Below the pieces are notes generated by a model, which had not been told where the DNA came from, ran no database searches, and worked only from the letters and a program-made list of their open reading frames with translations. The position numbers and the translations under genes are program-made. From Chaenocephalus aceratus (lineage: Eukaryota > Chordata > Actinopteri > Perciformes > Channichthyidae), in the NCBI GenBank assembly GCA_023974075.1, contig JAMFTG010000293.1:32501-96500 (forward strand): 64,000 nucleotides of DNA, read 5' to 3'. Of the stretch, positions 9,669 through 22,270 are shown piece by piece (the first letter of the stretch is position 1; each line of letters starts with the position of its first letter).

Positions 9669-11958
9669 CAGCTGTGTGCGTCACTCTTTAGTCTCCCCTG
9701 GTCTCCAGCTGTGTGCATCACTCTTTGGTCTCCCAGCTGTGTGCGTCACTCTTTAGTGTCCCCTGGTCTCCAGCTGTGTGCGTCACTCTTTAGTGTCCCC
9801 TGGTCTCTAGCTGTGTGCGTCACTCTTTAGTGTCCCCATGGTCTCCAGCTGTGTGCGTCACTCTTTAGTGTCCCCTGGAATCCAGCTGTGTGCGTCACTC
9901 TTTAGTGTCCCCTGGTCTCCCAGCTGTGTGTGTCACTCTTTAGTGTCCCCTGGTATCCCAGCTGTGTGCATCACTCTTTAGTGTCCCCTGGTCTCCCAGC
10001 TGTGTGCGTCACTCTTTAGTGTCCCCTGGTATCCCAGCTGTGTGCATCACTCTTTAGTGTCCCCTGGTATCCCAGCTGTGTGCGTCACTCTTTAGTGTCC
10101 CCTGGTCTCCCAGCTGTGTGCGTCACTCTTTAGTGTCCCCTGGTCTCCCAGCTGTGTGCGTCACTCTTTAGTGTCCCCTGGTCTCCAGCTGTGTGCATCA
10201 CTCTTTAGTGTCCCCTGGTCTCCCAGCTGTGTTCGTCACTCTTTAGTCTCTCCTGGTCTCCAGCTGTGTGCGTCACTCTTTAGTGTCCCCTGGTCTCCAG
10301 CTGTGTGCGTCACTCTTTAGTGTCCCCTGGTCTCCCAGCTGTGTGCGTCACTCTTTAGTGTCCCATGGTCTCCAGCTGTGTGCGTCACTCTTTAGTGTCC
10401 CCTGGTCTCCCAGCTGTGTGCGTCACTCTTTAGTGTCCCATGGTCTCCAGCTGTGTGCGTCACTCTTTAGTGTCCCCTGGTCTCCCAGCTGTGTGCGTCA
10501 CTCTTTAGTGTCCCCTGGTCTCCAGCTGTGTGCGTCACTTTTTAGTGTCTCCTGGTCTCCCAGCTGTGTGCGTCACTCTTTAGTGTCCCCTGGTCTCCCA
10601 ACTGTGTGCGTCACTCTTTAGTGTCCCCTGGTCTCCCAGCTGTGTGCGTCATTCTTTAGTGTCCCCTGGTCTCTAGCTGTTTGCGTCACTCTTTAGTGTC
10701 CCCTGGTCTCCCAGCTGTGTGCGTCACTCTTTAGTGTCCCCTGGTCTCTAGCTGTGTGCGTCACTCTTTAGTGTCCCCTGGTCTCCCAGCTGTGTGCGTC
10801 ACTCTTTAGTGTCCCCTGGTCTCCCAGCTGTGTGCGTCACTCTTTAGTCTCCCCTGGTCTCCCAGCTGTGTGCGTCACTCTTTAGTGTCCCCTGGTCTCC
10901 AGCTGTGTGCGTCACTCTTTAGTGTCCCCTGGTCTCCCAGCTGTGTGCGTCACTCTTTAGTGTCCCCTGGTCTCTAGCTGTATGCGTCACTCTTTAGTGT
11001 CCCCTTGTCTCCCAGCTGTGTGCGTCACTCTTTAGTGTCCCCTGGTCTCCCAGCTGTGTGCGTCACTCTTTAGTCTCTCCTGGTCTCCCAGCTTTGTGCG
11101 TCACTCTTTAGTGTCCCCTGGTCTCCCAGCTGTGTGCGTCACTCTTTAGTGTCCCCTGGTCTCCCAGCTGTGTGCGTCACTCTTTAGTGTCCCCTGGTCT
11201 CCAGCTGTGTGCGTCACTTTTTAGTGTCCCCTGGTCTCCCAGGTGTGTGCGTCACTCTTTAGTGTCCCCTGGTCTCCCAGCTGTGTGCGTCACTCTTTAG
11301 TGTCCCCTGGTCTCCCAGCTGTGTGCGTCACTCTTTAGTGTCCCCTGGTCTCTAGCTGTGTGCGTCACTCTTTAGTGTCCCCTGGTCTCCCAGCTGTGTG
11401 CGTCACTCTTTAGTGTCCCCTGGTCTCTAGCTGTGTGCGTCACTCTTTAGTGTCCCCTGGTCTCCCAGCTGTGTGCGTCACTCTTTAGTGTCCCCTGGTC
11501 TCCCAGCTGTGTGCGTCACTCTTTAGTCTGCCCTGGTCTCCCAGCTGTGTGCGTCACTCTTTAGTGTCCCCTGGTCTCCAGCTGTGTGCGTCACTCTTTA
11601 GTGTCCCCTGGTCTCCCAGCTGTGTGCGTCACTCTTTAGTGTCCCCTGGTCTCTAGCTGTATGCGTCACTCTTTAGTGTCCCCTTGTCTCCCAGCTGTGT
11701 GCGTCACTCTTTAGTGTCCCCTGGTCTCCCAGCTGTGTGCGTCACTCTTTAGTCTCTCCTGGTCTCCCAGCTTTGTGCGTCACTCTTTAGTGTCCCCTGG
11801 TCTCCCAGCTGTGTGCGTCACTCTTTAGTGTCCCCTGGTCTCCCAGCTGTGTGCGTCACTCTTTAGTGTCCCCTGGTCTCCGTTGTGTGCGTCACTCTTT
11901 AGTGTCCCCTGGTCTCCAGCTGTGTGCGTCACTCTTTAGTGTCCCCTGGTCTCCCAGC
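9669..11958. repeat. 38/39-bp minisatellite, about 60 copies (array A)
   Basis: The unit is CAGCTGTGTGCGTCACTCTT followed by TAGTGTCCCCTGGTCTCC, 38 or 39 bp depending on one C. Rare variants (CTCTAGCTGTATGCG, GTCTCTCCTGG, CAGCTTTGTGCG) recur 679 bp apart (10,982 and 11,661 for TATGCG), showing a higher-order duplication of about 17-18 units. A second array of the same unit, with matching flanks, is at 56,311-58,421. Confidence 0.96.
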
Positions 11959-12407
11959 ATGTCTCCTCAAGTTGCTGAATGTTCTCTAAAAGCTGCATGT
12001 GTTGTCAAGTTGCTGAAGATGTTTCTTCATGTGGAACCTTTGTGTTTTTATATGCAAAGAAACCCCATGTATTTGAAGCCCCACTTTGTCTGTGAATAAA
12101 CCTCCTGTCCTGCTTTGCACACGTTCATGTCTGGGAAAACACATTCTACAGTATATTCCTGATGTGGAGCAATATATAATATATATGTTAAGCGTGCAGC
12201 AGCTGTGAGAAGGCCTCTTCCCCCAGAGCCCAGCAGGGGGCAGGAGAGATGCTGAATCACTGACTGATGCATTTGATACTTCACTTTAGATTCAATGCAT
12301 AACAGAATAACTAAATTGAGTAACAGTGATGTAAATTAACTAAGTACATTTACTCAAGTACTGTATTTAAAAAAAATGTTGAGGTACTTGTACTCTCTCA
12401 CCAAATT
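11959..12407. other. right flank of the 38-bp array and gene-free spacer
   Basis: ATGTCTCCTCAAGTTGCTGA through TTCTTCATGTGGAACC (11,957-12,050) matches the right flank of the second 38-bp array at 58,460-58,550. Further on (about 12,335-12,400) TTTACTCAAGTACTGTATTT and GAGGTACTTGTACT look like one end of the dispersed element also seen at 15,160-16,340. Confidence 0.6.
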
Positions 12408-14063
12408 AGAGACACTACATACTGATATACACCTGAACATCAGCAGGAGAGGACTCTTTAAAGTAGAGACACCACATACTGATATACACCTGAACATCAG
12501 CAGGAGAGGACTCTTTAAAGTAGAGACACTACATACTGATATACACCTGAACATCAGCAGGAGAGGACTCTTTAAAGTAGAGACACTACATACTGATATA
12601 CACCTGAACATTAGCAGGAGAGGACTCTTTAAAATAGAGACACTACATACTGATATACACCTGAACATCAGCAGGAGAGGACTCTTTAAAGTAGAGACAC
12701 TACATACTGATATACACCTGAACATCAGCAGGAGAGGACTCTTTAAAGTAGAGACACTACATACTGATATACACCTGAACATCAGCAGGAGAGGACTCTT
12801 TAAAGTAGAGACACTACATACTGATATACACCTGAACATCAGCAGGAGAGGACTCTTAAGTAGAGACCTACATGCTGATATACACCTGAACATCAGCAGG
12901 AGAGGACTCTTTAAAGTAGAGACACTACATACTGATATACACCTGAACATCAGCAGGAGAGGACTCTTTAAAGTAGAGACACTACATACTGATATACACC
13001 TGAACATCAGCAGGAGAGGACTCTTTAAAGTAGAGACACTACATACTGATATACACCTGAACATCAGCAGGAGAGGACTCTTTAAAGTAGAGACACTACA
13101 TACTGATATACACCTGAACATCAGCAGGAGAGGACTCTTTAAAATAGAGACACTACATACTGATATACACCTGAACATCAGCAGGAGAGGACTCTTTAAA
13201 GTAGAGACACTACATACTGATATCCACCTGAACATCAGCAGGAGAGGACTCTTTAAAGTAGAGACACCACATACTGATATACACCTGAACATCAGCAGGA
13301 GAGGACTCTTTAAAGTAGATACACTACATACTGATATACACCTGAACATCAGCAGGAGAGGACTCTTTAAAGTAGAGACACTACATACTGATATACACCT
13401 GAACATCAGCAGGAGAGGACTCTTTAAAGTAGAGACACTACACACTGATATACACCTGAACATCAGCAGGAGAGCACTCTTTAAAGTAGAGACACTACAT
13501 ACTGATATACACTTGAACATCAGCAGGAGAGGACTCTTTAAAGTAGAGACACTACATACTGATATACACCTGAACATCAGCAGGAGAGGACTCTTTAAAG
13601 TAGAGACACTACATACTGATATACACCTGAACATCAGCAGGAGAGGACTCTTTAAAGTAGAGACACTACATACTGATATACACCTGAACATCAGCAGGAG
13701 AGGACTCTTTAAAGTAGAGACACTACATACTGATATACACCTGAACATCAGCAGGAGAGGACTCTTTAAAGTAGAGACACTACATACTGATATACACCTG
13801 AACATCAGCAGGAAAGGACTCTTTAAAGTAGAGACACTACATACTGATATACACCTGAACATCAGCAGGAGAGGACTCTTTAAAGTAGAGACACTACATA
13901 CTGATATACACCTGAACATCAGCAGGAGAGGACTCTTTAAAGTAGAGACACTACATACTGATATACACCTGAACATCAGCAGGAGAGGACTCTTTAAAGT
14001 AGAGACACTACATACTGATATACACCTGAACATCAGCAGGAGAGGACTCTTTAAAGTAGAGAC
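12408..14063. repeat. 57-bp minisatellite, about 29 copies (array A)
   Basis: The unit is GAGACACTACATACTGATAT, ACACCTGAACATCAGCAGGA, GAGGACTCTTTAAAGTA (57 bp). Copies are highly uniform, with scattered substitutions and one shortened unit near 12,855-12,875. Because 57 = 3 x 19 and the unit lacks stops in one frame on each strand, open frames of about 560 codons run on both strands. They are perfect 19-residue tandem peptides with no start context or splice evidence, and are treated as by-products. A far larger array is at 30,645-39,128. Confidence 0.97.
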
Positions 14064-14915
14064 GGGGCCCCTTTAATGTTGTTGTTGTGTTGATCTGAGG
14101 GATTGAGAGCTGCACTGATTAAAGATTGGACGGCTGTATATATATGTCAGCCGTCATAATGAGGGCAAAGGGACGGACACACAGAGGCGGTTGTACTTTA
14201 TGTACTCTGTACTCTCAACGTTACTGAAGTCATATTAATGATCTACTTTACAGTGAAGCACCCTTCAGACATTGCAGCTCAACGTGATTTACAAAAAGGG
14301 AAAATAAAGACGAGGACAATTTGCCACATGAATGTAATTAATGGATGATAATATTAAAAGTAAGATTTTACAAAAACATTACGAGAAATAGAAAACATAG
14401 AATTATTCATAAAATAGAACAGATTTGTATGAAGTTTTGGGTCGATTTGACGATTTAGGATCATTTGGATTGGATTGGAAATAAAGTGTCCACAGTAGAT
14501 CTCGTGCTCTCTATATCCAACTCTACTCGTGGTAGTCAATGAGTAGCCCACGGAGACAACAAATATGGCCACTTTCGAGTTAAAACTGTCTTTATTTAGA
14601 AAATGTCAGAAATGGATTCAGCATCCTCAATAACACTCCAAAACTGTCCAAATCAACCAAGCCATTTGTATCTATTGTGTGCATGGGCTGTAATGCCACT
14701 GATGCTAATTAACGCAACTTATGCTAATTGTTGAAATGTCCCAACATATGCAGGTTAGCATCCAGCAGCTCGGGGTCCTGAACTCCGGGCTCTCAGTGCT
14801 GGTAAACTGCATCTCCGTCAATTGTTTCCACCTTTCCTGGCTCACTTTCCTTCCTTCCTCCCCCCTCCCCGGTCTGCCAGCTCTCCGCCCATGCACACAG
14901 TCTTTCAGTCACACG
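14064..14915. repeat. gene-free interval with dispersed repeat copy 2 (about 14,430-14,775, minus)
   Basis: The block around CAGAAATGGATTCAGCAT, TTATGCTAATTGTTGAAATG and CCCAACATATGCAGGTTAGC is the reverse-complement relative of 5,620-5,945. No gene is supported. Confidence 0.5.
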
Positions 14916-14980
14916 CACACTCAAACACACGCACACACACACACTCAAACACTTACACAACACACTCTCACACACACTTC
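14916..14980. repeat. imperfect (CA)n microsatellite
   Basis: CACA-rich tract interrupted by CTCA and TTA. It produces spurious short open frames on both strands. Confidence 0.8.
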
Positions 14981-15369
14981 AGATCACCTGCGGATGGATT
15001 TTTAAAACGCGAATCAAGCGGAGGCAGACGGACATGGATCAGCTGTTTGAGGGACTTGTTTAACCAGTGTCCGTGGAACATGTGGATTACTCCCGTTTAA
15101 ACCGCGAACGTGAAGAGGACACGGAGATTTTCGCAGGTGAAGCCGTTTAACTGTCCGATAATCAAAGTAACGGAGTACTGAAGTGCAATTTTGAAGGACT
15201 TATACTTTACATTTTCTCGTTCTACTCCTCTACAGTTCAGAGGTAAATGTTGTACTTTTCCTCCACTACATGTATTTATACCTTTAGTTACTTCACAGAT
15301 GTGGATGAATGATGTGAAATCTAACCAAGTGTTAAATCAGACTTTTAGTTCCACCTGGAAGTAAATCGA

Positions 15370-15570
15370 CCAGCTACCCTGCAGTCTACAAAGTACTTCA
15401 GACTAGCTGCAACCTTCACCAGCTACCCTGCAGTCTACAAAGTACTTCAGACTAGCTGCACCTTCACCAGCTACCCTGCAGTCTACAAAGTACTTCAGAC
15501 TAGCTGCACCTTCACCAGCTACCCTGCAGTCTACAAAGTACTTTCAGACTAGCTGCACCTTCACCAGCTT
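15370..15570. repeat. 48-bp tandem repeat, 4 copies
   Basis: The unit is CAGCTACCCTGCAGTCTACA followed by AAGTACTTCAGACTAGCTGCACCTTCAC. Copies are nearly identical with single-base indels, then end at CACCAGCTTTGAGAAC. Confidence 0.92.
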
Positions 15571-15756
15571 TGAGAACACTTTCATGATCAATCTTTATAA
15601 AACATATCCTATATATCATTCTGAAATGGACCAATCTGCTCAATTACTACTTTCACTGTCTTTCACTATATTTTGATGAGAATACTTTTCTACTTTCACT
15701 TGAGGAACATTTTGAATGCAGGACTTTTACTGCAACAGAGTATTCCTACACTCTGG

Positions 15757-16340
15757 TACTTCTACTTTTACTCAAGCACAAGATCTGAGTACTTCTACTT
15801 TTACTCAAGTACAAGATCTGAGTACTTCTACTTTTACTCAACTACAAGACCTGAGTACTTCTACTTTTACTCAAATACACGATCTGCATACTTCTACTTT
15901 TACTCAAGAACAAGATCTGAGTACTTCTACTTTTACTCAAGTACAAGACCTGAGTACTTCTACTTTTACTCAAGTACACAATCTGAGTACTTCGACTTTT
16001 ACTCAAGTACAAGACCTGAGAACTTCTACTTTTACTAAGTACAAGATCTGAGTACTTCTACTTTAACTCAAGTACAAGACCTGAGTACTTCTACTTTTAC
16101 TCAAGTACAAGACCTGAGAACTTCTACTTTTACTAAGTACAAGATCTGATTACTTCTACTTTTACTCAAGTTCAAGACCTGAGTACTTCTACTTTTACTC
16201 AAGTACAAGACCTGAGTACTTCTACTTTTACTCAAGTACAAGATCTGAGTACTTCTTACTTTTACTCAAGTACAAGATCTGAGTACTTCTACTTTACTCA
16301 AGTACAAGATCCTGAGTACTTTACTCAGTACAAATCTGAT
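15757..16340. repeat. 33-bp minisatellite, about 17 copies (array B, inverted relative to array A)
   Basis: AGTACTTCTACTTTTACTCA followed by AGTACAAGATCTG is the reverse complement of the unit at 6,910-8,666. Copies become degenerate and shortened toward the right end (from about 16,250), typical of an array edge. Confidence 0.94.
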
Positions 16341-18626
16341 TACTTACTTCTCTCTCCTCAAAGCGGTAATGGACACTTATGATGATTTAGTTCTCTCACA
16401 GGGACTATAACTCGTCTCCTGAAGTTCATCCTCTTTAAAGCCAGCCGTTAAAACAAAGAAACAGATTGAGCGGTTTTCTCCAGGAAACACGACACACACA
16501 AGGAGAGCATCTAGATATGGCATGAAAACATAAGCCTTGCGTATGTGTGGAATATAAAAGCCCTCACAAAGAGAAGCTTACGCAGAAACAGAGGAGCGTT
16601 ATTTAAAAACAAGTGAATGAATGAAATCTGTCTGTTTGAAATGAAGAGAAGAACGGTCACTGTGACTATAGAATCATCCGGATGGAGGTCGGACAGCTAA
16701 TGCTACGCTAACTGAGTGCTAACAAAACGTCTTATCATGCATAATTAATCTCCCAGTATATGTTCGTATAGCATTTCTCCTGCTTCAACCCGTCTTCCCA
16801 GTGTGTGTGTTCCCGTACTTCAACACACTCGGCGTCTCTTGCTGATGTCTCCACGTCTCGGTTAGTTTAAGATGTAATCCCACGGTCCTTCTCGTTGTGT
16901 TGTCTCAGTGACCTACAGTAACACATCCTCACAACCTTTCAGGGTTAAAGTGGAAATATACGGCTCCTCTACAGGTTAAGTTAATAGTTTGCGGTCGCTC
17001 GTATCCTCCAAAGATGGCCGAGTTGCAGTTGATGACGTCACGTCCTAATTAGGCTATATCAATATTGTGATATGGCGTTAGGTATGATGGCCTTCGTGTT
17101 GTTTTGTCCTGGTTTAAAGTCTTCATTACAGGAAAGTGGTGTACTTGATTACTTGATGTCTTCGGGGAGTTTTTCTCCCACGACTTGGCGCGGCCCTGAA
17201 CTCACAAAGGCCACTCAGGGCCGACAGACATTATTACAGTCACTGGACCGTGACCAACCAAAGCAGGTCTGACTATTAGATGTGATTACAGGAGAAAGGA
17301 CACATCAATGCTGAAGCAAGAATCTCTCAGACCTAACGGCGACGTCTTAGAGCTGCAACGATAAATCCACAACCTGAAACCAATGAGATTCTTAGTTTTT
17401 AAAGAAATGTAAGGAATCTGTCGACTCATGATGTAATGCGTTGTTATTTGGAGCACTATCAAGCAGTCAAACCCCAAATATGTTCAGCTTAACTTGTATT
17501 TATAGCAAATACATCCGTTGACAGTCCACATATTTATATATTATTACAATAAACAGTATTTTATTATTCCACCGTGCCGCATGTCATTCTGTGTGACTGG
17601 AGGAGCCACACACAATCAACATACTTATCTTATTCTCCTTCTTCCGCCGCAAATGTTGTCATGCTACTCGTCCGGCAGCGTTGACACGAAACACACAAAA
17701 AACACATCAAAACATGCGGCGTGACCGGGATCGGGTTGCTCGGTCTTTTAGAAGAGATTCGCCTTTTCACATTTGCCCCATAGGAACGAATGGGAAATCC
17801 ATTTGAACAGAGCTCAAAAACACCCCACTTTGACCCCACACAGATTCTGCATACTTTAACGTAGAACAGAAATGACAAGTTTAAACGGTTCTCGAGACTA
17901 TGGACTTTATTAGACTAATTGGACATTTTTTGATAGCTAGTACGGTTCTCACGTAGTCGCAGCTTACATTACATTGAACATGTCACTCTGTTTCACATGT
18001 TATAATGGGTGTGGATGGGAGAGGTAAGATTTGGTGGGGAGAGGAGCTGGAAAAGCTATTGCTCGGCTGGCCACAATTTTCACTCATAATTTGGTGATCA
18101 TAATGTAGGGAAATGCGTCACGGCCTCACCGCTTTGCTCATTTAATCAAACGGACTTCCACATGGCAAACACGAGAGTCATCAGGTGTTCATCTGGTATC
18201 CTGAATACTCTGCTAGGATACTTAGCTGATTGGAGTTACACTTTTTTACTTGGAAGGAATAATGCAGCACAATATTGTCAATACATTCTCTAACAGGCTG
18301 TCTCTCGTTCACTGGCAGGTCGTTGCCTTGGAAACGCTTTGATCTTTGGACACACCCGTCGGACATTATTATTATATACATCATTCTGTTTTAATTTCAC
18401 CATTGTGTCATTGCTCTATTTTACCTCCTTGTTTCTTTTAATGTCTTCATCGTCTGTTGCTCTGTTGGAGGAGCCTGGGAAGTCAGATACTCATTGCTAC
18501 GCTTTAGCTGTTTAGCATTTTAAAATTAAAGCCTTGGAACTAAAATAACATTTCATCCCAACTCGAATAACTGGGCTTCATTTATGTTGCATGGGTTGTT
18601 AATGTCTCCCCTGTGTGTCTCCACAG
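16341..18626. other. receptor upstream region, no gene recognised
   Basis: About 2.3 kb of non-tandem sequence before receptor exon 1. It may hold the promoter and a 5' untranslated exon, but I cannot place a transcription start. A TGTTGGAGGAGCCTGGGA block at about 18,462 resembles a similar block at about 24,236 and is probably a dispersed-repeat fragment. Confidence 0.45.
18612..18626 (+). promoter_or_regulatory. candidate splice acceptor ahead of the receptor start codon
   Basis: GTGTGTCTCCACAG ends at 18,626 and is followed by 58 bases of potential untranslated leader before the ATG at 18,685. It fits an upstream 5' untranslated exon joined here, but mammalian NPR1 has its leader and start in one exon, so this may be chance. 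Confidence 0.3.
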
Positions 18627-18684
18627 TTAACCGGGATACATAATTCAGCTGTGGTGGAAGTGGACTCCCTGCTGGTTCTGGAGG

Positions 18685-19408
18685 ATGGCGGGCTGGAATC
18701 AGGGCGCCGCTCTCCCACTGGTTCTGATGGTTCTTCTGGTTCTGCTTGACCTTCAGCGGGTCGCCGGACGATCGCCCCACGAAACGCAGAAGAACATCAC
18801 GCTGGCCGTCATCTTGCCCCAGAACAACACAAACTACCCGTGGGCTTGGCCTCGCGTCGGGCCCGCCCTGGAGCGAGCCGTCAGAACCGTGAACGCCGAC
18901 GCCTCGCTGCTCCCGGACCACGTCCTCATCTACCGCTTCAACAGCAGCGAGGACAAGGCCGGCATCTGCTCCGAGTCGCTCGCCGCGCTCATGGCTGTTG
19001 ACCTGAAGCTAATGTACAACCCGTGGGCTTTCATCGGGCCGGGCTGCTCCTACACCTCGTCGCCCGTCGGCCTCTTCACCACCCACTGGGACATTCCCAT
19101 GGTTACAGCGGGTGCCTCGGCGGTCGCCTTTGACGGCGGCATCTACCCGTCCATCACCAACACGGGCCCGACGCACAAGAAGCTCGGGAAGTTCGCCCTG
19201 CGGATCTGCGAGCACTTCGGGTGGCGGGAACACGTGATGCTCATTTTCAGCGACAAAAAGGTGGACGACCGGCCGTGCTACTTTGCGTCCGAGGGTTTGC
19301 AATCGGAGCTGGAGAGCATCAACATCACGGTGGAGGAGCGAGTGTTCGAGGAGCACATACCGGTCAACTACTCAAACATTATCTTCTCAATCCAGAACGG
19401 TGGCCGAG
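18685..19408 (+). CDS. npr1: natriuretic peptide receptor (particulate guanylate cyclase), exon 1
   Basis: This exon encodes the signal peptide and first half of the extracellular hormone-binding domain of a natriuretic peptide receptor, a membrane guanylate cyclase that makes cGMP when bound by ANP/BNP/CNP-type hormones. The start ATG has A at -3 and G at +4. Residues 1-28 form a hydrophobic signal peptide ending near RVAG. The family motifs YPWAWPRVGPA (51-61), AVDLKL (104-109), IGPGC (117-121) and THW (133-135) are present. Cys95-Cys121 matches the conserved first disulfide. N-glycosylation sites are at 37, 47, 86, 213 and 228. The spacing LLP...SSE...CSE matches mammalian NPR1, while WAWPRVGPA and DDRP resemble NPR2, so npr1 versus npr2 is not certain. 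The exon ends GGCCGAG/gtgagt in phase 1, at the position expected for exon 1 of this family. Confidence 0.9.
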
Positions 19409-20095
19409 GTGAGTCTCCGTCCACGCAACCTTAACACGAAGAGTAAGGATGTGTGAGTTTGGTAGATTAAGATAAGATAAGACTTTATTTATCCCGAAGG
19501 AAATAGTTGTGCCAGAGTTACAACAATACAATAAACACAGCAGCACAATAATACACGAACAGAGCAATTAAATATCTACAGGAAACAAAGACGGTCACGT
19601 AATTAATGTTAAATACTTGACAGTGACGAGCAGTATTTAGTAGTGTAAAAGAACGTCATGGCAGATACGTAGTTTCCCATTCTTATAGAACATTATTAAT
19701 AATAATATTGCACATGTTGTATAGCAGAGAGTTAGTTATATTTATCTTGCACACAGTGGTGGAAGTCCTTACTGAAGGGGGAGGAGTCATAGAGCTCGAT
19801 GGCCACATCTGTACCGTTTTCTTACCTTTCGAATGGTGCCACATCTTGTGGGCCGAGCAGCTGAGCTGGGTATGCAGGTTGCCCATGAACAACGTGACAA
19901 ATCTCCTCAACAGCTTTTTGGTATGCTGTTGACTTGTTCGGTGTTTTCAGGACATATTGGCAACACATGCACGTTCCATTAAAACTCACCAGAGTATAAA
20001 GCAGGTGAACTGCACTCGTATGATTGTGATTGGATGTTACTGGCTCGCATCAATGAGCCAATGATCAGCTGACTTGAATGCGAATACAATCTGGC
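19409..20095. mobile_element. start of intron 1, with a LINE 3' tail (about 19,461-19,610, minus)
   Basis: AAGATAAGATAAGACTTTAT then TTATCCCGAAGGAAAT is the reversed 3' tail of a fish CR1/L2-type LINE, with its short tandem terminal motif at 19,466-19,482. The remainder to 20,095 is intronic with no other supported feature. Confidence 0.55.
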
Positions 20096-20177
20096 GTCCT
20101 CTTTGTGGTCCTCTTTGTGGTCCTCTTTGTGGTCCTCTTTGTGGTCCTCTTTGTGGTCCTCTTTGTGGTCCTCTTTC
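20096..20177. repeat. 12-bp tandem repeat, about 7 copies
   Basis: Unit GTCCTCTTTGTG, essentially perfect, followed by a degenerate copy. Confidence 0.95.
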
Positions 20178-20925
20178 AGTCTTCCTGCTGGAACTCGCGC
20201 TGAGCTTCATTCAGATTTACTTTATTAGCCCCAAATTGGGAACTGGTTTTGCAGAGAAGACTTCAATTGGTTCCTTGATGTCTGCAGTTCTACACTAAGT
20301 GTACTTATTGAGCCAAACGATCAGTGTTTGTTGAGCGATGCTCTGCCTGCCACTGATGTGTTCAGCTTTGACCTGCTGTAAATGCACGATACGTCCCTTT
20401 CTTCTCCCGTAATCCGACCCTGAAAAGATTCCTTCAGATACAAAGTGAACGCTGCGTCCTCTCACTGCCTTCTTTTCATTCTGCGTTGTTCAAACATCTA
20501 ATCGTGGGCTTATTATGCATCGTCAACATGCAGTGTCAGGCTGCAGGAGTGAGCTCAGCGTGGATGCAGATGTGAAATAATGACAGAGGAAGCAAACCTG
20601 CAGAGCGACAGAGTGAGAACACAGCGGGGGGCGAGAGCGGAGCAGAGTCTAATCAACACTTCCTTTGAAACACCTGCACACAATCACAGCTGTGACGCTC
20701 GTCCAGGACGCATGCGTGAAGGGTTCAGTCTACTTCTGAAGTCATTAAAAACACGACCTTCAACAACATCCATGTTACACTTCCCAACTCGGCGAACCAG
20801 AGGCTGATGCTTTATCTTCCTCTGTGTGTTCACCCTGTGCTAATGGCTATTACTCTGCATGGCGTCGCCGGCTTTTCCTGCCGTGTACGCTTTTTATTTA
20901 ATGTTACTCCTCTTTCAGACGTTCA
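20178..20925. other. intronic, no gene recognised
   Basis: Non-tandem sequence with no splice-flanked exon or RNA gene seen. Confidence 0.4.
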
Positions 20926-21620
20926 GGGGGACATTATCAGACGTTCAGGGGGACATTATCGGACGTTCAGGGGGACATTATCGGACGTTCAGGGGGACAT
21001 TATCGGACGTTCAGGGGGACATTATCGGACGTTCAGAGCGACACTATCGGACGTTCAGAGGGACATTATCGGACGTTCAGAGGGACATTATCAGACGTTC
21101 AGAGGGACATTATCGGACGTTCAGAGGGACATTATCAGATGGTCAGAGGGACATTATCGGACGTTCAGGGAGACGTTATCGAACGTTCAGGGGGACGTTA
21201 TCGGACGTTCAGAGGGACGTTATCGGACGGTCAGAGGGACGTTATCGGACGGTCAGGGGGACGTTATCGGACGTTCAGGGGGACGTTATCGGACGTTCAG
21301 AGGGACGTTATCGGACGTTCAGGGGGACGTTATCAGACGTTCAGAGGGACGTTATCGGACGTTCAGAGGGACATTATCAGATGGTCAGAGGGACGTTATC
21401 GGACGTTCAGAGGGACATTATCGGACGTTCAGAGGGACATTATCGGACGTTCAGAGGGACATTATCAGACGTTCAGGGGGAAATTAGCGGACGTTCCGGG
21501 GGACATTATCAGACGGTCAGAGGGACATTATCAGATGGTCAGAGGGACATTATCAGACATTCAGAGGGACGTTATCAGACGGTCAGAGGGACGTTATCAG
21601 ACGGTCAGAGGGACGTTATC
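20926..21620. repeat. 22-bp minisatellite, about 31 copies
   Basis: The unit is GACGTTCAGAGGGACATTAT plus CG, with G/A variants (GGGGG or GAGGG; ACATT or ACGTT; TCAG or TCGG). The unit has no plus-strand stop and is not a multiple of three, so all three plus frames stay open through it. The dominant variant shifts from ACATTATC to ACGTTATC near 21,170 and back near 21,370, showing block amplification. Confidence 0.96.

Positions 21621-22270
<650 letters not shown>

Larger units (their letters stand above)
15160..16340 (+). mobile_element. dispersed teleost repeat element carrying two tandem expansions
   Basis: A mostly non-tandem backbone (ACGGAGTACTGAAGTGCAAT, TTGTACTTTTCCTCCACTAC, CATTCTGAAATGGACCAATC, CATTTTGAATGCAGGACTTT) has the look of a common fish interspersed repeat. 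Inside it, a 48-bp motif is repeated four times, and its end is expanded as the 33-bp minisatellite. Similar end sequence borders 57-bp array A at about 12,340-12,400. The class of the parent element is not determined. Confidence 0.6.

Noticed and set aside
12354..14076. Long open frames (559 and 566 codons) on opposite strands
   Set aside because: They consist entirely of the 57-bp tandem unit. A unit length divisible by three with no stop explains them, and there is no start context, splice site or homology.
16545..16562. TATA-like GGAATATAAAAGCC as receptor promoter
   Set aside because: It lies over 2 kb from the start codon with no evidence of a transcription start. Family members often have TATA-less promoters.
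18553..19412. Minus-strand and alternate-frame open stretches overlapping receptor exon 1
   Set aside because: They are shadows of a GC-rich coding exon. Only the plus frame starting at 18,685 matches a known family and ends at a proper donor.
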